A DNA stretch of 64,000 nucleotides from Arthrobacter sp. YD4 (GTDB lineage: Bacteria > Actinomycetota > Actinomycetes > Actinomycetales > Micrococcaceae), in the NCBI RefSeq assembly GCF_030410515.1, contig NZ_JAUHHD010000005.1, forward strand, positions 248,001-312,000. The letters run 5' to 3'. Below the pieces are notes generated by a model, which searched no databases, had not been told where the DNA came from, and worked only from the letters and a program-made list of their open reading frames with translations. Shown piece by piece: positions 15,453 to 23,936 of the stretch; the first letter of the stretch is position 1, and every line of letters begins with the position of its first letter. A program made the translations under genes and the position numbers.

Positions 15453-17234
15453 ATGACGTCTTCCGATGCCGCACTGAACGATCTCCTGGGCGAAGCCCGT
15501 GCCTGGGCCGGACAGGACCCGGATCCGGCCACCGCCGCCGCCCTGGCCGAGCTCATCCGCCTCACCGAGGAAGGCGCTCCCGGCGCCCGCCAGAAACTCG
15601 CAGACAGCTTCAGCGGCACCCTGGAGTTCGGCACCGCAGGCCTCCGCGCCGCCCTCGGCCCGGGCCCGAACCGGATGAACCGCGTGGTGGTCCGGCGCGC
15701 CGCCGCAGGGCTCGCCGCCTTCCTCACCGGCGCCGTCGGCCAGGCAGCCGCCGGCACCCGGCCGCGCGCCGTCGTCGGCTACGACGCCCGGCACAACTCG
15801 GACGTCTTCGCCCGCGAGACCGCCGCCATCTTCACCGCCGCCGGCATCGAGACGTTCCTGATGCCCGCCGCACTGCCCACCCCGCTGCTCGCCTACGCCG
15901 TCCGCGCCCTGGACTGCGACGGCGGCGTGATGGTCACCGCCAGCCACAACCCCCCGCAGGACAACGGGTACAAGGTCTACCTGGGCCGGCACGCCGTCGA
16001 GGAATCCGGCCGCGGCGCCCAGATCGTGGCACCGTACGACGCCCGGATCGCATCCGAGATCGACGCCGTCGGCCCGCTTGAGTCGATCGCCCTCGCCGGG
16101 GAGGGCTGGACGGTCCTGGAGCCCTCCATCGCCGCCGACTACCAGGCCGCCGTCGCGGCGCTGGTGATGCCGGAGCACTTCCCGGCCCGCGACCTGAAGA
16201 TCGTCCTGACCCCCATGCACGGCGTAGGCGGGGAAACCGCCGTCGCGGTACTGAACGCCGCCGGCTTCGCGGACGTTACCCTGGTCACCGAGCAGGCCCT
16301 TCCGGACCCGGACTTCCCCACCGTCAGCTTCCCCAACCCGGAGGAACCCGGCGCCCTTGACCTGGCGCTGGAGACCGCTGCCCGGGTGGACGCGGACATC
16401 GTGATCGCCAACGACCCCGACGCCGACCGCGCCGCGGTGGCTGCCAAGGACCCGGACACCGGCGCCTGGCGGATGCTGCGCGGCGACGAGGTGGGCGCCC
16501 TGCTGGGCGCGCACGTCGTCGCCCGGCTCGCGGCCGACGGCGGAGACGGACAGGGTAGCGCTGTTGCGGGCGCCGCACAGGACGGCGAAAACGCCGGCGT
16601 GTTCGCCAACTCCATCGTCTCGTCCCGGTTGCTTGCCCGCGTGGCCACCGCCGCAGGCTACGACCACAAGGAAACCCTCACCGGTTTCAAGTGGATCGCC
16701 CGCGTTCCGCACCTGCTCTACGGCTACGAGGAGGCCCTGGGATATTGCGTGGCACCGTCCCTGGTCCGGGACAAGGACGGCATCTCCGCCGCCGTGCTGA
16801 TCGCCGAACTCGCCGCCGCGGCCAAGGCCGCCGGCCGGACCATCTTCGACACCCTCGACGAGCTGTATCTGGTGCACGGCCTGCACGCCAGCGATCAGCT
16901 CAGCATCCGGGTGGCGGACCTGGGCCTGCTGGACGCCATGATGAACCGGCTGCGGGTCAGCCCGCCGGAATCCTTCGGCGGCTCCGCCGTGGAGACCGCC
17001 GCGGACCTGTCCGAGGGCAGCGAGCAGCTTCCGCCCACCGACGGCCTGCTCTACCTGACCCGCGACGGCAGCCGCGTGATCATCCGGCCCAGCGGCACCG
17101 AGCCGAAACTCAAGTGCTACTTGGAGGTCATCCGGGGCGTGGAATCCGCCGCCGGCCTGCCCCAGGCCCGGCAGGAGGCGCGCGCAGCGCTGGACGCCGT
17201 GCTGGCGGACGTGCGCGAGGCCCTGGGCCTCTAA
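15453..17234 (+). CDS. Phospho-sugar mutase (phosphoglucomutase/phosphomannomutase family)
   Basis: 593 residues of the alpha-D-phosphohexomutase superfamily, long form. Four signatures are present in order: the phosphoserine loop GGVMVTASHNPPQDNGYK, the metal-binding loop NDPDADRAAVA, the sugar-binding loop GYEEALGY, and the phosphate-binding loop IRPSGTEPKLKCY near the C-terminus. It interconverts 1- and 6-phosphates of glucose, mannose or (deoxy)ribose. The family in this branch includes PGM/PMM and phosphopentomutase-like members that are hard to separate by motif. ATG 15453 fits the leaderless -10. An alternative start 45 bp upstream would place the promoter inside the gene. It is convergent with nirD. 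Confidence 0.9.
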   Translation: MTSSDAALNDLLGEARAWAGQDPDPATAAALAELIRLTEEGAPGARQKLADSFSGTLEFGTAGLRAALGPGPNRMNRVVVRRAAAGLAAFLTGAVGQAAAGTRPRAVVGYDARHNSDVFARETAAIFTAAGIETFLMPAALPTPLLAYAVRALDCDGGVMVTASHNPPQDNGYKVYLGRHAVEESGRGAQIVAPYDARIASEIDAVGPLESIALAGEGWTVLEPSIAADYQAAVAALVMPEHFPARDLKIVLTPMHGVGGETAVAVLNAAGFADVTLVTEQALPDPDFPTVSFPNPEEPGALDLALETAARVDADIVIANDPDADRAAVAAKDPDTGAWRMLRGDEVGALLGAHVVARLAADGGDGQGSAVAGAAQDGENAGVFANSIVSSRLLARVATAAGYDHKETLTGFKWIARVPHLLYGYEEALGYCVAPSLVRDKDGISAAVLIAELAAAAKAAGRTIFDTLDELYLVHGLHASDQLSIRVADLGLLDAMMNRLRVSPPESFGGSAVETAADLSEGSEQLPPTDGLLYLTRDGSRVIIRPSGTEPKLKCYLEVIRGVESAAGLPQARQEARAALDAVLADVREALGL

Positions 17235-17295
17235 ATCCCTTGAGCCTCTAGCGCCCCCCTCGCGGGGACGCAGCTTCAAGAGATACGGGCCGTGG

Positions 17296-17679
17296 CTAAA
17301 GCCGGATTTCGATGAAGCCGTCAACGGCGCGCGCCGGATAGGTTGCCAGCCGCAGCTCCGGGTTGCCGAGGCACTCCCCGGTCAGCAGGTCGTAGACCTC
17401 CTTGTGCAACGGGGACGCCAGGGTCCGCCGGGTCCCCCGCGATCCGGTGATCCCCCGGGCCATGACGTGCGCGCCGGTGGCCGGATCGGCGTGGTCGACG
17501 GCCAAGACCTCACCGCCGGCCGTGCGGAACACGGCCACCTGCCGGCCCGCGACCAGTGCCGCCTCACCCCAGCCTGGCTCCAGGTCCTGCACCGCGCAGA
17601 TCCGGTGCCAGCCGGTCCCGTGCATTCCCGTCATCTGCTCCGCAAAACTGCGGGCCGCGTCATCCAGTACGGCAGTCAT
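17296..17679 (-). CDS. nirD: Nitrite reductase small subunit NirD
   Basis: 127 residues from ATG 17679, chosen because GGAGGAG stands 8 nt upstream. An upstream in-frame ATG at 17802 would fall inside the promoter. The protein has the Rieske-like fold of assimilatory NirD (WHRICAVQDL ... VAVFRTAGGEVLAVDH ... LASPLHKEVYDLLTGECL). It lacks the CxH and CxxH cluster ligands, as NirD proteins do. It assembles with NirB for six-electron reduction of nitrite to ammonium with NAD(P)H in the cytosol. Here nirD is divergent from nirB instead of downstream of it, so each gene has its own promoter in the 255-bp interval, and both carry GlnR-like boxes. Confidence 0.9.
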   Translation of the reverse strand: MTAVLDDAARSFAEQMTGMHGTGWHRICAVQDLEPGWGEAALVAGRQVAVFRTAGGEVLAVDHADPATGAHVMARGITGSRGTRRTLASPLHKEVYDLLTGECLGNPELRLATYPARAVDGFIEIRL

Positions 17680-17737
17680 CCGGGGCTCCTCCCTGCTTGC
17701 TTTCCGGTTTCCCGGCCGCCACTGCGGCCATTCCCCC

Positions 17738-17791
17738 ACGCTAGGACCGTCGTGTAACGGCCGCATACAGCCCATGTGTCCGGCCGGTAAA
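17738..17791 (-). promoter_or_regulatory. nirD promoter with 11-bp phased GlnR-like box
   Basis: On the minus strand: TTTAC (17791-17787), GACAC (17780-17776), TGTAT (17769-17765) and GTTAC (17758-17754), every 11 bp. Ten nucleotides follow, then the -10 TAGCGT (17743-17738). The geometry is identical to that of narK, nirB and the 22938 gene. Confidence 0.65.
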
Positions 17792-17831
17792 AGAGACCTC
17801 ACCCGGGCCGAAACCCGTCCGTGATGCAGAA

Positions 17832-17885
17832 GTTAAGACCACGAAACATTCGGGAAACTGACGCGAAACTGCCGCTGCCTAGGCT
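17832..17885 (+). promoter_or_regulatory. nirB promoter with near-ideal GlnR box
   Basis: GTTAA-N6-GAAAC-N6-GAAAC-N6-GAAAC at 17832, 17843, 17854 and 17865, then 10 nt and the -10 TAGGCT (17880-17885). This is the closest of the four to the published actinobacterial GlnR consensus (gTnAC-N6-GAAAC twice). Its position rules out starts for nirB upstream of about 17890. Confidence 0.8.
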
Positions 17886-17934
17886 GGCCGGAGATGTTGC
17901 AGCACACCGCCTGCGGCCCAACGAAAGGCCACCC

Positions 17935-20610
17935 GTGACCGGACAGACCGCCAGCCCCCGCCCCTCCTCCCCCGCACCCGCCGCGGCGCGCCGCGTCGTC
18001 GTCGCCGGCGGCGGCCCCGCAGCCCACCGTTTCGTGGAGGCCATGCACGCCCGTGGCCTGGCCGGCTGGCAGATCACCGTGCTGACGGAGGAGGCCCACC
18101 TGCCCTACGACCGGGTGGCGCTGAGCAAGGCGCTGACGGATACCGCCGTGGACCTCACCCTGGGCGAGCCCTCCTTGTGGGGCCACGGGGCGCTCACCCT
18201 CCGGACCGGCGAGCGCGCCACCGCCATCGACACCGCCGCGAAAACCGTGCAGACCGCCGCCGGCACCGTCTACCCCTACGACGAGCTGGTGGTCGCGACC
18301 GGCTCGGACGCGGCCCGCCTGCCCATCCCGGGCGCCGAACACACCCACGTCTACCGCACGCTGGAGGACGTCCGGGCCATCAACGCCGAAATCGCGGACC
18401 TCACCGCGGCCCTGGGCCGCACGGTCAACGCCGTCACCGTCGGCGGCGGGTTGCTGGGCCTGGAGGCGGCGGCCGGCACCGCCCAGCTCGGCGCCAACCC
18501 GGTCGTCATCAACGGCTCCCCCTGGCTGATGAACACCCAGCTGGACGAGGGCGCCGGGCAGGCCCTCGGCCGGCTGATCGAGGCCAAGGGCTTCACCGTC
18601 CACTGCGGCGTGTTCCCCGCCGAGGTGCTCTCCGACGACGCCGGCCGGGTCACCGGCGTGCTGCTGGCCGACGGGCGGGTGATCGACGCCGACATCGTCA
18701 TCGCCGCCGTCGGCGTGCGGCCCCGCGACGAGCTGTTCAGGGCCGGCGACGGCGGGCCGCAGCAGTTCCGACTCGGCCCGCGCGGCGGCGTCGTGATCGG
18801 CGAGGACTGCCGCACCGAGGTCCCCGGGATCTGGGCGATCGGCGAAGTGGCCAATTTCGGCGGCATGTGTCTGGGCCTGGTAGCGCCGGCGAACACGATG
18901 GCGGAAATCGTCGCGGACCGGCTGCACGGCGGCGCCGCGACCTTCCCCGGCTTCGACACCGCCACCAAACTCAAGCTCTCCGGCGTCGACGTCGCCAGCT
19001 TCGGCGACGCCTTCGCCCGCACCGACCACGCTTTGGAGATCGTCTACGCGGACCCGGCCCGAGGCGTCTACCAAAAGATCGTCACCACCGACGACGCCAC
19101 CACCCTGCTCGGCGGGATCTTCGTCGGCGACGCCGCCCCGTACACCGCGCTGCGGCCGCTGCTGGGCCGCGCACTGCCGGCCGAACCCGGCGCCTACCTC
19201 ACCGCGGCCGGCGGCGGAGTCGACGCCCTCGCGGCCGAACTGCCCGACGACGCCATCCTCTGCTCCTGCAACAACGTGGCCGCCGGGACCATCCGCGACG
19301 CCGTCAACGGCTGCGGCACCTGCGAGGGCAGCGAACCGGTCCGGGACGTCCCCGGGCTCAAGGGCTGCACCCGCGCCGGCACCAGCTGCGGATCCTGCGT
19401 CCCGATGCTCAAGAAACTCCTCGACGGCGAACTCACCAAGTCCGGCGTCGAGGTCTCCACGGCGCTATGCGAACACATCGCGCTCTCCCGCCAGGAACTC
19501 TTCGACGCCATCAGGGTCCTGGAACTGACCTCATTCGAGGACGTCATGGACCGCTACGGCAGCGGGGAGGGCTGCGATATCTGCAAGCCCACCATCGCCA
19601 ACATCCTCGCCAGCCAGCACGGCGCATACGTCCTCGACGCTGGCCGCGGCACCCTCCAGGACACCAACGACCGGGCCCTGGCGAACATGCAAAAGGACGG
19701 CACCTACTCGGTGGTGCCGCGGATCGCGGGCGGTGAGATCACGCCGCAGAAACTCGGCGTGATCGCCGCCGTCGCCGAGCAATACGGCCTGTACACGAAG
19801 ATCACCGGCGGCCAGCGGATCGACATGTTCGGCGCCCGGCTGGAACAGCTCCCGGAGATCTGGAAGCTGCTGGTGGACGCCGGGTTCGAATCCGGCCAGG
19901 CCTACGGCAAGAGCCTGCGCACCGTGAAGTCCTGCGTCGGGTCCACCTGGTGCCGCTTCGGGGTGCAGGATTCGGTGGCCATGGCCATCCGCCTGGAACT
20001 CCGGTACCGCGGCCTGCGCAGCCCGCACAAGCTGAAGATGGGGGTCTCCGGCTGCGCCCGCGAATGCGCCGAGGCCCGCGGCAAGGACGTCGGCGTGATC
20101 GCCACCGCGGACGGCTGGAACCTCTACGTCGGCGGAAACGGCGGCTCCACCCCGGCGCACGCGCAGCTTCTCGCCAAGGACCTCGACGACGAGACGCTGA
20201 TCCGCTACATCGACCGCTACTTCATGTACTACATCCGCACCGCCGACCGGCTGCAGCGCACCGCCCGCTGGCAGGAGGAGCTCGATGGCGGCATCCGCCA
20301 CGTCGAGGACGTGGTGGTGCACGACAGCCTGGGCATTGCCGCGGACCTGGAGGCAGCCATGGCCAAACATGTGGACACCTACGTCGACGAGTGGGCCGAG
20401 ACCCTGCGGGACCCGGACCGGCTGCGCCGCTTCCGCTCCTTCGTCAACGCCCCGGGCCAGGTGGACGACTCCATCACCCTCGTCCCCGACGAGCGCGGCC
20501 AGATGCGGCCCGCCACCGCGGAAGAGAAACGCTCCCGGCTGATCGCCACGACCATTCCCGTCAGGTCGGCCGGCCCCGCCGCCGGCGAACCCACCGAAAG
20601 CAGGGTCTAA
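17935..20610 (+). CDS. nirB: Assimilatory nitrite reductase large subunit NirB
   Basis: 891 residues from GTG 17935 (CGAAAGG nearby). Longer frames begin inside the GlnR box. Domain order: FAD/NAD(P)H reductase (RVVVAGGGPAAHRFVEAM; second Rossmann VGGGLLGLEAAAG), a BFD-like [2Fe-2S] domain (CSCNNVAAGTIRDAV ... CGSC), a second BFD-like segment (CEHIALSRQELFDAI ... GCDIC), the ferredoxin-like sulfite/nitrite reductase half-domain, and the siroheme-[4Fe-4S] site with CVGSTWC (C-x5-C) and GCARECAEA (C-x3-C). It reduces nitrite to ammonium using NAD(P)H together with NirD. It is followed at 2 bp by cobA, which makes the siroheme precursor, then nnaR. The N-terminal ~20 residues are a Pro/Ser/Ala-rich tail. 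Confidence 0.94.
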   Translation: MTGQTASPRPSSPAPAAARRVVVAGGGPAAHRFVEAMHARGLAGWQITVLTEEAHLPYDRVALSKALTDTAVDLTLGEPSLWGHGALTLRTGERATAIDTAAKTVQTAAGTVYPYDELVVATGSDAARLPIPGAEHTHVYRTLEDVRAINAEIADLTAALGRTVNAVTVGGGLLGLEAAAGTAQLGANPVVINGSPWLMNTQLDEGAGQALGRLIEAKGFTVHCGVFPAEVLSDDAGRVTGVLLADGRVIDADIVIAAVGVRPRDELFRAGDGGPQQFRLGPRGGVVIGEDCRTEVPGIWAIGEVANFGGMCLGLVAPANTMAEIVADRLHGGAATFPGFDTATKLKLSGVDVASFGDAFARTDHALEIVYADPARGVYQKIVTTDDATTLLGGIFVGDAAPYTALRPLLGRALPAEPGAYLTAAGGGVDALAAELPDDAILCSCNNVAAGTIRDAVNGCGTCEGSEPVRDVPGLKGCTRAGTSCGSCVPMLKKLLDGELTKSGVEVSTALCEHIALSRQELFDAIRVLELTSFEDVMDRYGSGEGCDICKPTIANILASQHGAYVLDAGRGTLQDTNDRALANMQKDGTYSVVPRIAGGEITPQKLGVIAAVAEQYGLYTKITGGQRIDMFGARLEQLPEIWKLLVDAGFESGQAYGKSLRTVKSCVGSTWCRFGVQDSVAMAIRLELRYRGLRSPHKLKMGVSGCARECAEARGKDVGVIATADGWNLYVGGNGGSTPAHAQLLAKDLDDETLIRYIDRYFMYYIRTADRLQRTARWQEELDGGIRHVEDVVVHDSLGIAADLEAAMAKHVDTYVDEWAETLRDPDRLRRFRSFVNAPGQVDDSITLVPDERGQMRPATAEEKRSRLIATTIPVRSAGPAAGEPTESRV

Positions 20611-20612
20611 GC

Positions 20613-21638
20613 ATGCAGCTCAGCATCGAACTCACCGGCCGGACCGTCCTGGTGGCCGGCTCCGACGCCGCAGCCCGGCAGGCCGTCCGGCGCTACCGGG
20701 CCGCCGGCGCCGTCGTCGGCCGCCTCACCGGCCCGGACGCCCCGGCGGCTCCGGGGCCGCTGCCCTTCCTGGTGGCCGCGGTGGACGACGGCCAGCCCGG
20801 CTGGCCGGCCCGCCTGGACCGGTTCCGCGCCGCCGGCGTGCCGGTCGCCGCCGAACCGGCGGCCGGCCCGGCCGGGCACGTCACCCTGGTGGGCGGCGGC
20901 CCCGGCGCCGGGGAACTGCTGACCGTCGCCGCGGTGGCCGCCCTGCGCGACGCCGACGTCGTCTTCTACGACCGGCTGGCACCGCACCAGGACCTGCCGT
21001 CCCTGACCACCGCGGAGCTGGTGGACGTGGGCAAGACCCCCGGCCACCACAAGGTCAGCCAGGCCGGCATCGAGGAGTTGATGGTCAATGCCGCTCTGGC
21101 CGGCGCGAACGTGGTCCGGCTCAAGGGCGGAGACCCGTACGTCTTTGGCCGCGGCGGCGAGGAAGTGGCCGCCTGCGTGCGCGCCGGGCTGCCGGTCCGG
21201 GTCATTTCCGGGGTCACCAGCGCCGTCTCCGTCCCGGCCGCCGCGGGCATTCCCGTCACCCACCGTGAGGTCAGCCGCCTGTTCACCGTGGTCTCCGGCC
21301 ATGCCCCGCTCACCGAGGACGAACACCGGCACCTGGCAGGGCTCGGTGGGACCATCGTGGTGCTGATGGGCATCGGCACGCTGCACCAGCTGGCGGCCGG
21401 GCTGCGCCGGGCCGGGATGCGCGCGGACATGCCGGTGGCGGTGATCGAGCGCGGTTACCAGCCCGGCCAGCGCACCACCATCGCGGACCTGGGCGGCATC
21501 ACGGCGGCCGCTGCCGGCTGCGGCAACCCCGCCGTCCTGGTGATCGGCGAGGTGGTCCGGGTCGCGGAGGCGAACCGGGGCTGCGACGCCGCCGCGGCCG
21601 AACTGGACCGCCTCGCGGCGTCCCTGGTCGGGGCGTGA
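20613..21638 (+). CDS. cobA: Uroporphyrinogen-III C-methyltransferase (SUMT) with vestigial N-terminal domain
   Basis: 341 residues. The C-terminal ~250 form a SUMT domain with VTLVGGGPGAGELLTVAA, YDRL, the SAM-binding VRLKGGDPYVFGRGGEE, and ITHREVS-like HREVSRL. This enzyme methylates uroporphyrinogen III twice to precorrin-2 on the route to siroheme (and cobalamin). The N-terminal ~85 residues (LTGRTVLVAGSDAAARQAVRRYRAAGA) look like a shortened CysG-N/precorrin-2 dehydrogenase Rossmann unit that lacks the rest of that domain, so dehydrogenase and chelatase activities are unlikely to be encoded here. It starts 2 bp after nirB and overlaps nnaR by 4 bp (GTGA), tying cofactor supply to nitrite reductase. 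Confidence 0.9.
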   Translation: MQLSIELTGRTVLVAGSDAAARQAVRRYRAAGAVVGRLTGPDAPAAPGPLPFLVAAVDDGQPGWPARLDRFRAAGVPVAAEPAAGPAGHVTLVGGGPGAGELLTVAAVAALRDADVVFYDRLAPHQDLPSLTTAELVDVGKTPGHHKVSQAGIEELMVNAALAGANVVRLKGGDPYVFGRGGEEVAACVRAGLPVRVISGVTSAVSVPAAAGIPVTHREVSRLFTVVSGHAPLTEDEHRHLAGLGGTIVVLMGIGTLHQLAAGLRRAGMRADMPVAVIERGYQPGQRTTIADLGGITAAAAGCGNPAVLVIGEVVRVAEANRGCDAAAAELDRLAASLVGA

Positions 21639-22786
21639 GCGCCGTGACCGTGAACAGCCTGGCCGGGACCGCCCCGGACACCGCCGGAACCGCCGACCTG
21701 CCGCTGGAAGGGTTCCGGATCGGCGTCACCTCTCACCGACGCTCGCAGGACCTGATCGAGGCCCTGGAACGCCGCGGCGCCGAGGTGCTGCACGCACCGG
21801 CGCTGAAGATTGCCCCGGTGCAGGAGGACCACCGGCTGATCGAGGACAGCCGCGCCATCATCGAGGCCCGGCCGCAGCTGTGCATCGCCACCACCGCCTA
21901 CGGCATGCGCCGCTGGTGCGAGGCGGCGGACAGCTTCGGCATCGGCGACCAGCTGCTGGAAACCCTGGCCGCCACCCGGATGTTCGTCCGCGGGCCCAAG
22001 GCCCGCGGCGCCGTGCGGGCGGCGGGCCTGGCCGACGTCGGGATCAGCAGCGACGAGACCACCGCAACCCTGGTGGACATGCTGCTGGCCGAAGGGGTGC
22101 GCGGGAAGACCGTCGCCGTCCAGCTGCATGGCTACACCGACGTCCGGCAGCTGGAGCGACTCCGGATGTCCGGGGCGAACGTCATGACCGTCACCCCCTA
22201 CCGCTGGGTCAAGCCCGAGGGTGCCGGCCGGCTGCCCAAGCTGATAGAGGCCGCCTGCAACGGCAGCCTCGACGTGCTGACCTTCACCTCCGCCCCCGCC
22301 GTCGACGCGTTATGGAGCACCGCGCACGAGATGGGCCTGTACAAGCAACTGGTCGCGGCGCTGAAGACCACGGTGGCCACCGCCGTCGTCGGCCCCATCA
22401 CCGCCCAGCCGCTGGTCGACGCCGGCGTGCAGCCGCTGGTGCCGGAACGGTTCCGGATGGGCGCGCTGATCCGGCTGGTCTGCGAGCACCTGGCCCTGAA
22501 TCACGTCCGCCGGCTGGACACCGCCGCGGGCGCGGTGGAGCTGCGCGGCCGGTCGCTGCGGATCGACGGCGAGCCCGTGGAACTGGCGCCCGCGCCGCTG
22601 CTGCTGATGAGGGCGCTGCTGGGGGCGGGCGGCGCCGTCCTGTCCCGCGAGTCGCTCTCCGAGCTGCTGGAACTGCGCGGCTCGGTGCACGCGCTGGACA
22701 TGACAGTCAGCCGGCTCCGGTCCGCGCTGCCGGACGCCTCGCTGGTGGAAACCGTGGTGAAGCGCGGCTACCGGCTCCGGGTGTGA
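21635..22786 (+). CDS. nnaR: NnaR-type regulator: uroporphyrinogen-III synthase domain fused to winged-helix DNA-binding domain
   Basis: 383 residues. Residues about 25-275 are a HemD-like uroporphyrinogen-III synthase domain (FRIGVTSHRRSQDLIEALERRGAEV ... FTSAPAVDAL ... VVGPITAQPLVDAGVQ). The last ~100 are an OmpR/PhoB-type winged helix (LRIDGEPVELAPAPLLLMRALL ... VLSRESLSELL ... VHALDMTVSRLRSAL ... VETVVKRGYRLRV). This architecture is that of NnaR, which in Streptomyces and Mycobacterium acts with GlnR to activate nitrate/nitrite assimilation genes. GTG 21635 overlaps the cobA stop, so regulator and SUMT are translation-coupled. Whether the HemD part is still catalytic or only senses a tetrapyrrole cannot be told from sequence. 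Confidence 0.88.
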   Translation: MSAVTVNSLAGTAPDTAGTADLPLEGFRIGVTSHRRSQDLIEALERRGAEVLHAPALKIAPVQEDHRLIEDSRAIIEARPQLCIATTAYGMRRWCEAADSFGIGDQLLETLAATRMFVRGPKARGAVRAAGLADVGISSDETTATLVDMLLAEGVRGKTVAVQLHGYTDVRQLERLRMSGANVMTVTPYRWVKPEGAGRLPKLIEAACNGSLDVLTFTSAPAVDALWSTAHEMGLYKQLVAALKTTVATAVVGPITAQPLVDAGVQPLVPERFRMGALIRLVCEHLALNHVRRLDTAAGAVELRGRSLRIDGEPVELAPAPLLLMRALLGAGGAVLSRESLSELLELRGSVHALDMTVSRLRSALPDASLVETVVKRGYRLRV

Positions 22787-22804
22787 GCCACGCCATTACC
22801 AGCT

Positions 22805-22880
22805 GGTAACAATTGGCGAACAGGGAGCGAAAATACCGCAACACCGCAGAAACGTGCGCGAAAAACCGGCCTCCTACGCT
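22805..22880 (+). promoter_or_regulatory. Promoter with six 11-bp phased GlnR-like half-sites
   Basis: Starting at GGTAAC (22805), A-rich pentamers recur every 11 bp through GCGAAC, GCGAAA, GCAAC (22838), GAAAC (22849) and GAAAA (22860). Ten nucleotides later is the -10 TACGCT (22875-22880). This is the longest array of the four nitrogen promoters and begins only 19 bp after the nnaR stop. Confidence 0.7.
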
Positions 22881-22937
22881 GGGGAACAACAGAAACAGGG
22901 GCCACACCAGCAGGCCCGCCAGCGAAAGGGCCAGCAC

Positions 22938-23813
22938 ATGTCCGCACCGAAATCCTCCGCCGCCAGCACCGCTTCCACCACCGTCGCCTCCTCGCCGCGG
23001 ATCGTGATCGCCGGGGCCGGCCCGGCGGCGCAGGCCCTGGTCCGCCAGCTCACCCGCACCCCGTTCGGCGGCGCCATCACGGTCCTCAGCAACCGGGACG
23101 ACGCCCCGGCGGAACTGCTGGAGCTGGCCGTCCTCCCCCAGGTCTCGGTCCGGTTCGGCCAGCCCGCCAGCTTCATCGACGCCGAGCAGCGGCGGGTGAC
23201 GACGGCGGACGGCCTCGAATTCGGCTACGACCAGCTGGTCATCGCCACCGGCTCGGCGCCGGCCCTGGCCCCGATCGAGGGCTCGGGCCGGTGCCTGAGC
23301 TATTCCACGATCGACGACGCCGGCACCCTCGGCGACGCGGTCAAGGACGTCACCCGGGTCCTGGGCCGGCGGCCGCTGGGCATCCTGGTGGGCACCGGCA
23401 CGGCAGCGGGACAGGCCGAGGCAGTGCTGCGGGCCCGCGGCGTGCGCCCGGTCCGCACCACGCTGCGGCCCGCCGCCGTCGTCCCCACCCTCGCCGGCTC
23501 CGTGCTGCCGGCCTCCGGGATCGTCTTCGAGGACGGCTCCAGCATGAGCGGGGACCTGGTGGTCCTCGCCGAGGAGCGGATCTCCCGGGACGCGCTGGCC
23601 CGCACCGCCGGGCTGGCCACCGCCGCCCAGGGCGGGATCCTGGTGGGGGCCGACTACCGCACCTCCGTTCCCGGGATCTGGGCGATCGGCGACGCCGCGG
23701 CGCTCGACGGCGTCCGGCTGGGCCTGTTGGTGGCCGCCGGTTCCGCCGCCAGCATCTGCGCCGCCGGGCTCGTGCAGGCCTGCCTCCAGGTCCCCGTCGC
23801 GGCCGCCGCCTGA
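22938..23813 (+). CDS. Short NirB-N-terminus-like FAD-dependent oxidoreductase
   Basis: 291 residues from ATG 22938, chosen because GCGAAAGGG lies 8 nt upstream and an earlier in-frame ATG (22854) is within the GlnR-like promoter. It has a flavin Rossmann motif (IVIAGAGPAAQALVRQL), YDQLVIATGSAPAL, a reduced second nucleotide-binding motif (GILVGTGTAAGQAEAVL) and GIWAIGDAAALDG, all matching the flavoprotein half of NirB/NasB. It is over 100 residues shorter than those domains and carries no [2Fe-2S] domain; the middle NAD(P)H domain looks trimmed. It stands alone with its own GlnR-type promoter, so it is presumably co-induced with nitrite reduction. It may be an accessory reductase or a decaying paralogue. 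There is no terminator between it and deoC. Confidence 0.75.
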   Translation: MSAPKSSAASTASTTVASSPRIVIAGAGPAAQALVRQLTRTPFGGAITVLSNRDDAPAELLELAVLPQVSVRFGQPASFIDAEQRRVTTADGLEFGYDQLVIATGSAPALAPIEGSGRCLSYSTIDDAGTLGDAVKDVTRVLGRRPLGILVGTGTAAGQAEAVLRARGVRPVRTTLRPAAVVPTLAGSVLPASGIVFEDGSSMSGDLVVLAEERISRDALARTAGLATAAQGGILVGADYRTSVPGIWAIGDAAALDGVRLGLLVAAGSAASICAAGLVQACLQVPVAAAA

Positions 23814-23936
23814 GCGGGCCTCCTACCCCGAGACAGTGTGGTCCCATATGGCAAGATGGTGCACTGAGAAGCCACGACGCGCGCCGCGTCAGCAGCCGGG
23901 CCGGCCATGATCCGTCCCGTCAGGAAAGGGACCACC

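Noticed and set aside
17821..17934. Longer NirB start at 17821
   Set aside because: It would translate through the GlnR box and the -10 hexamer; GTG 17935 lies downstream of the promoter and has a ribosome site.
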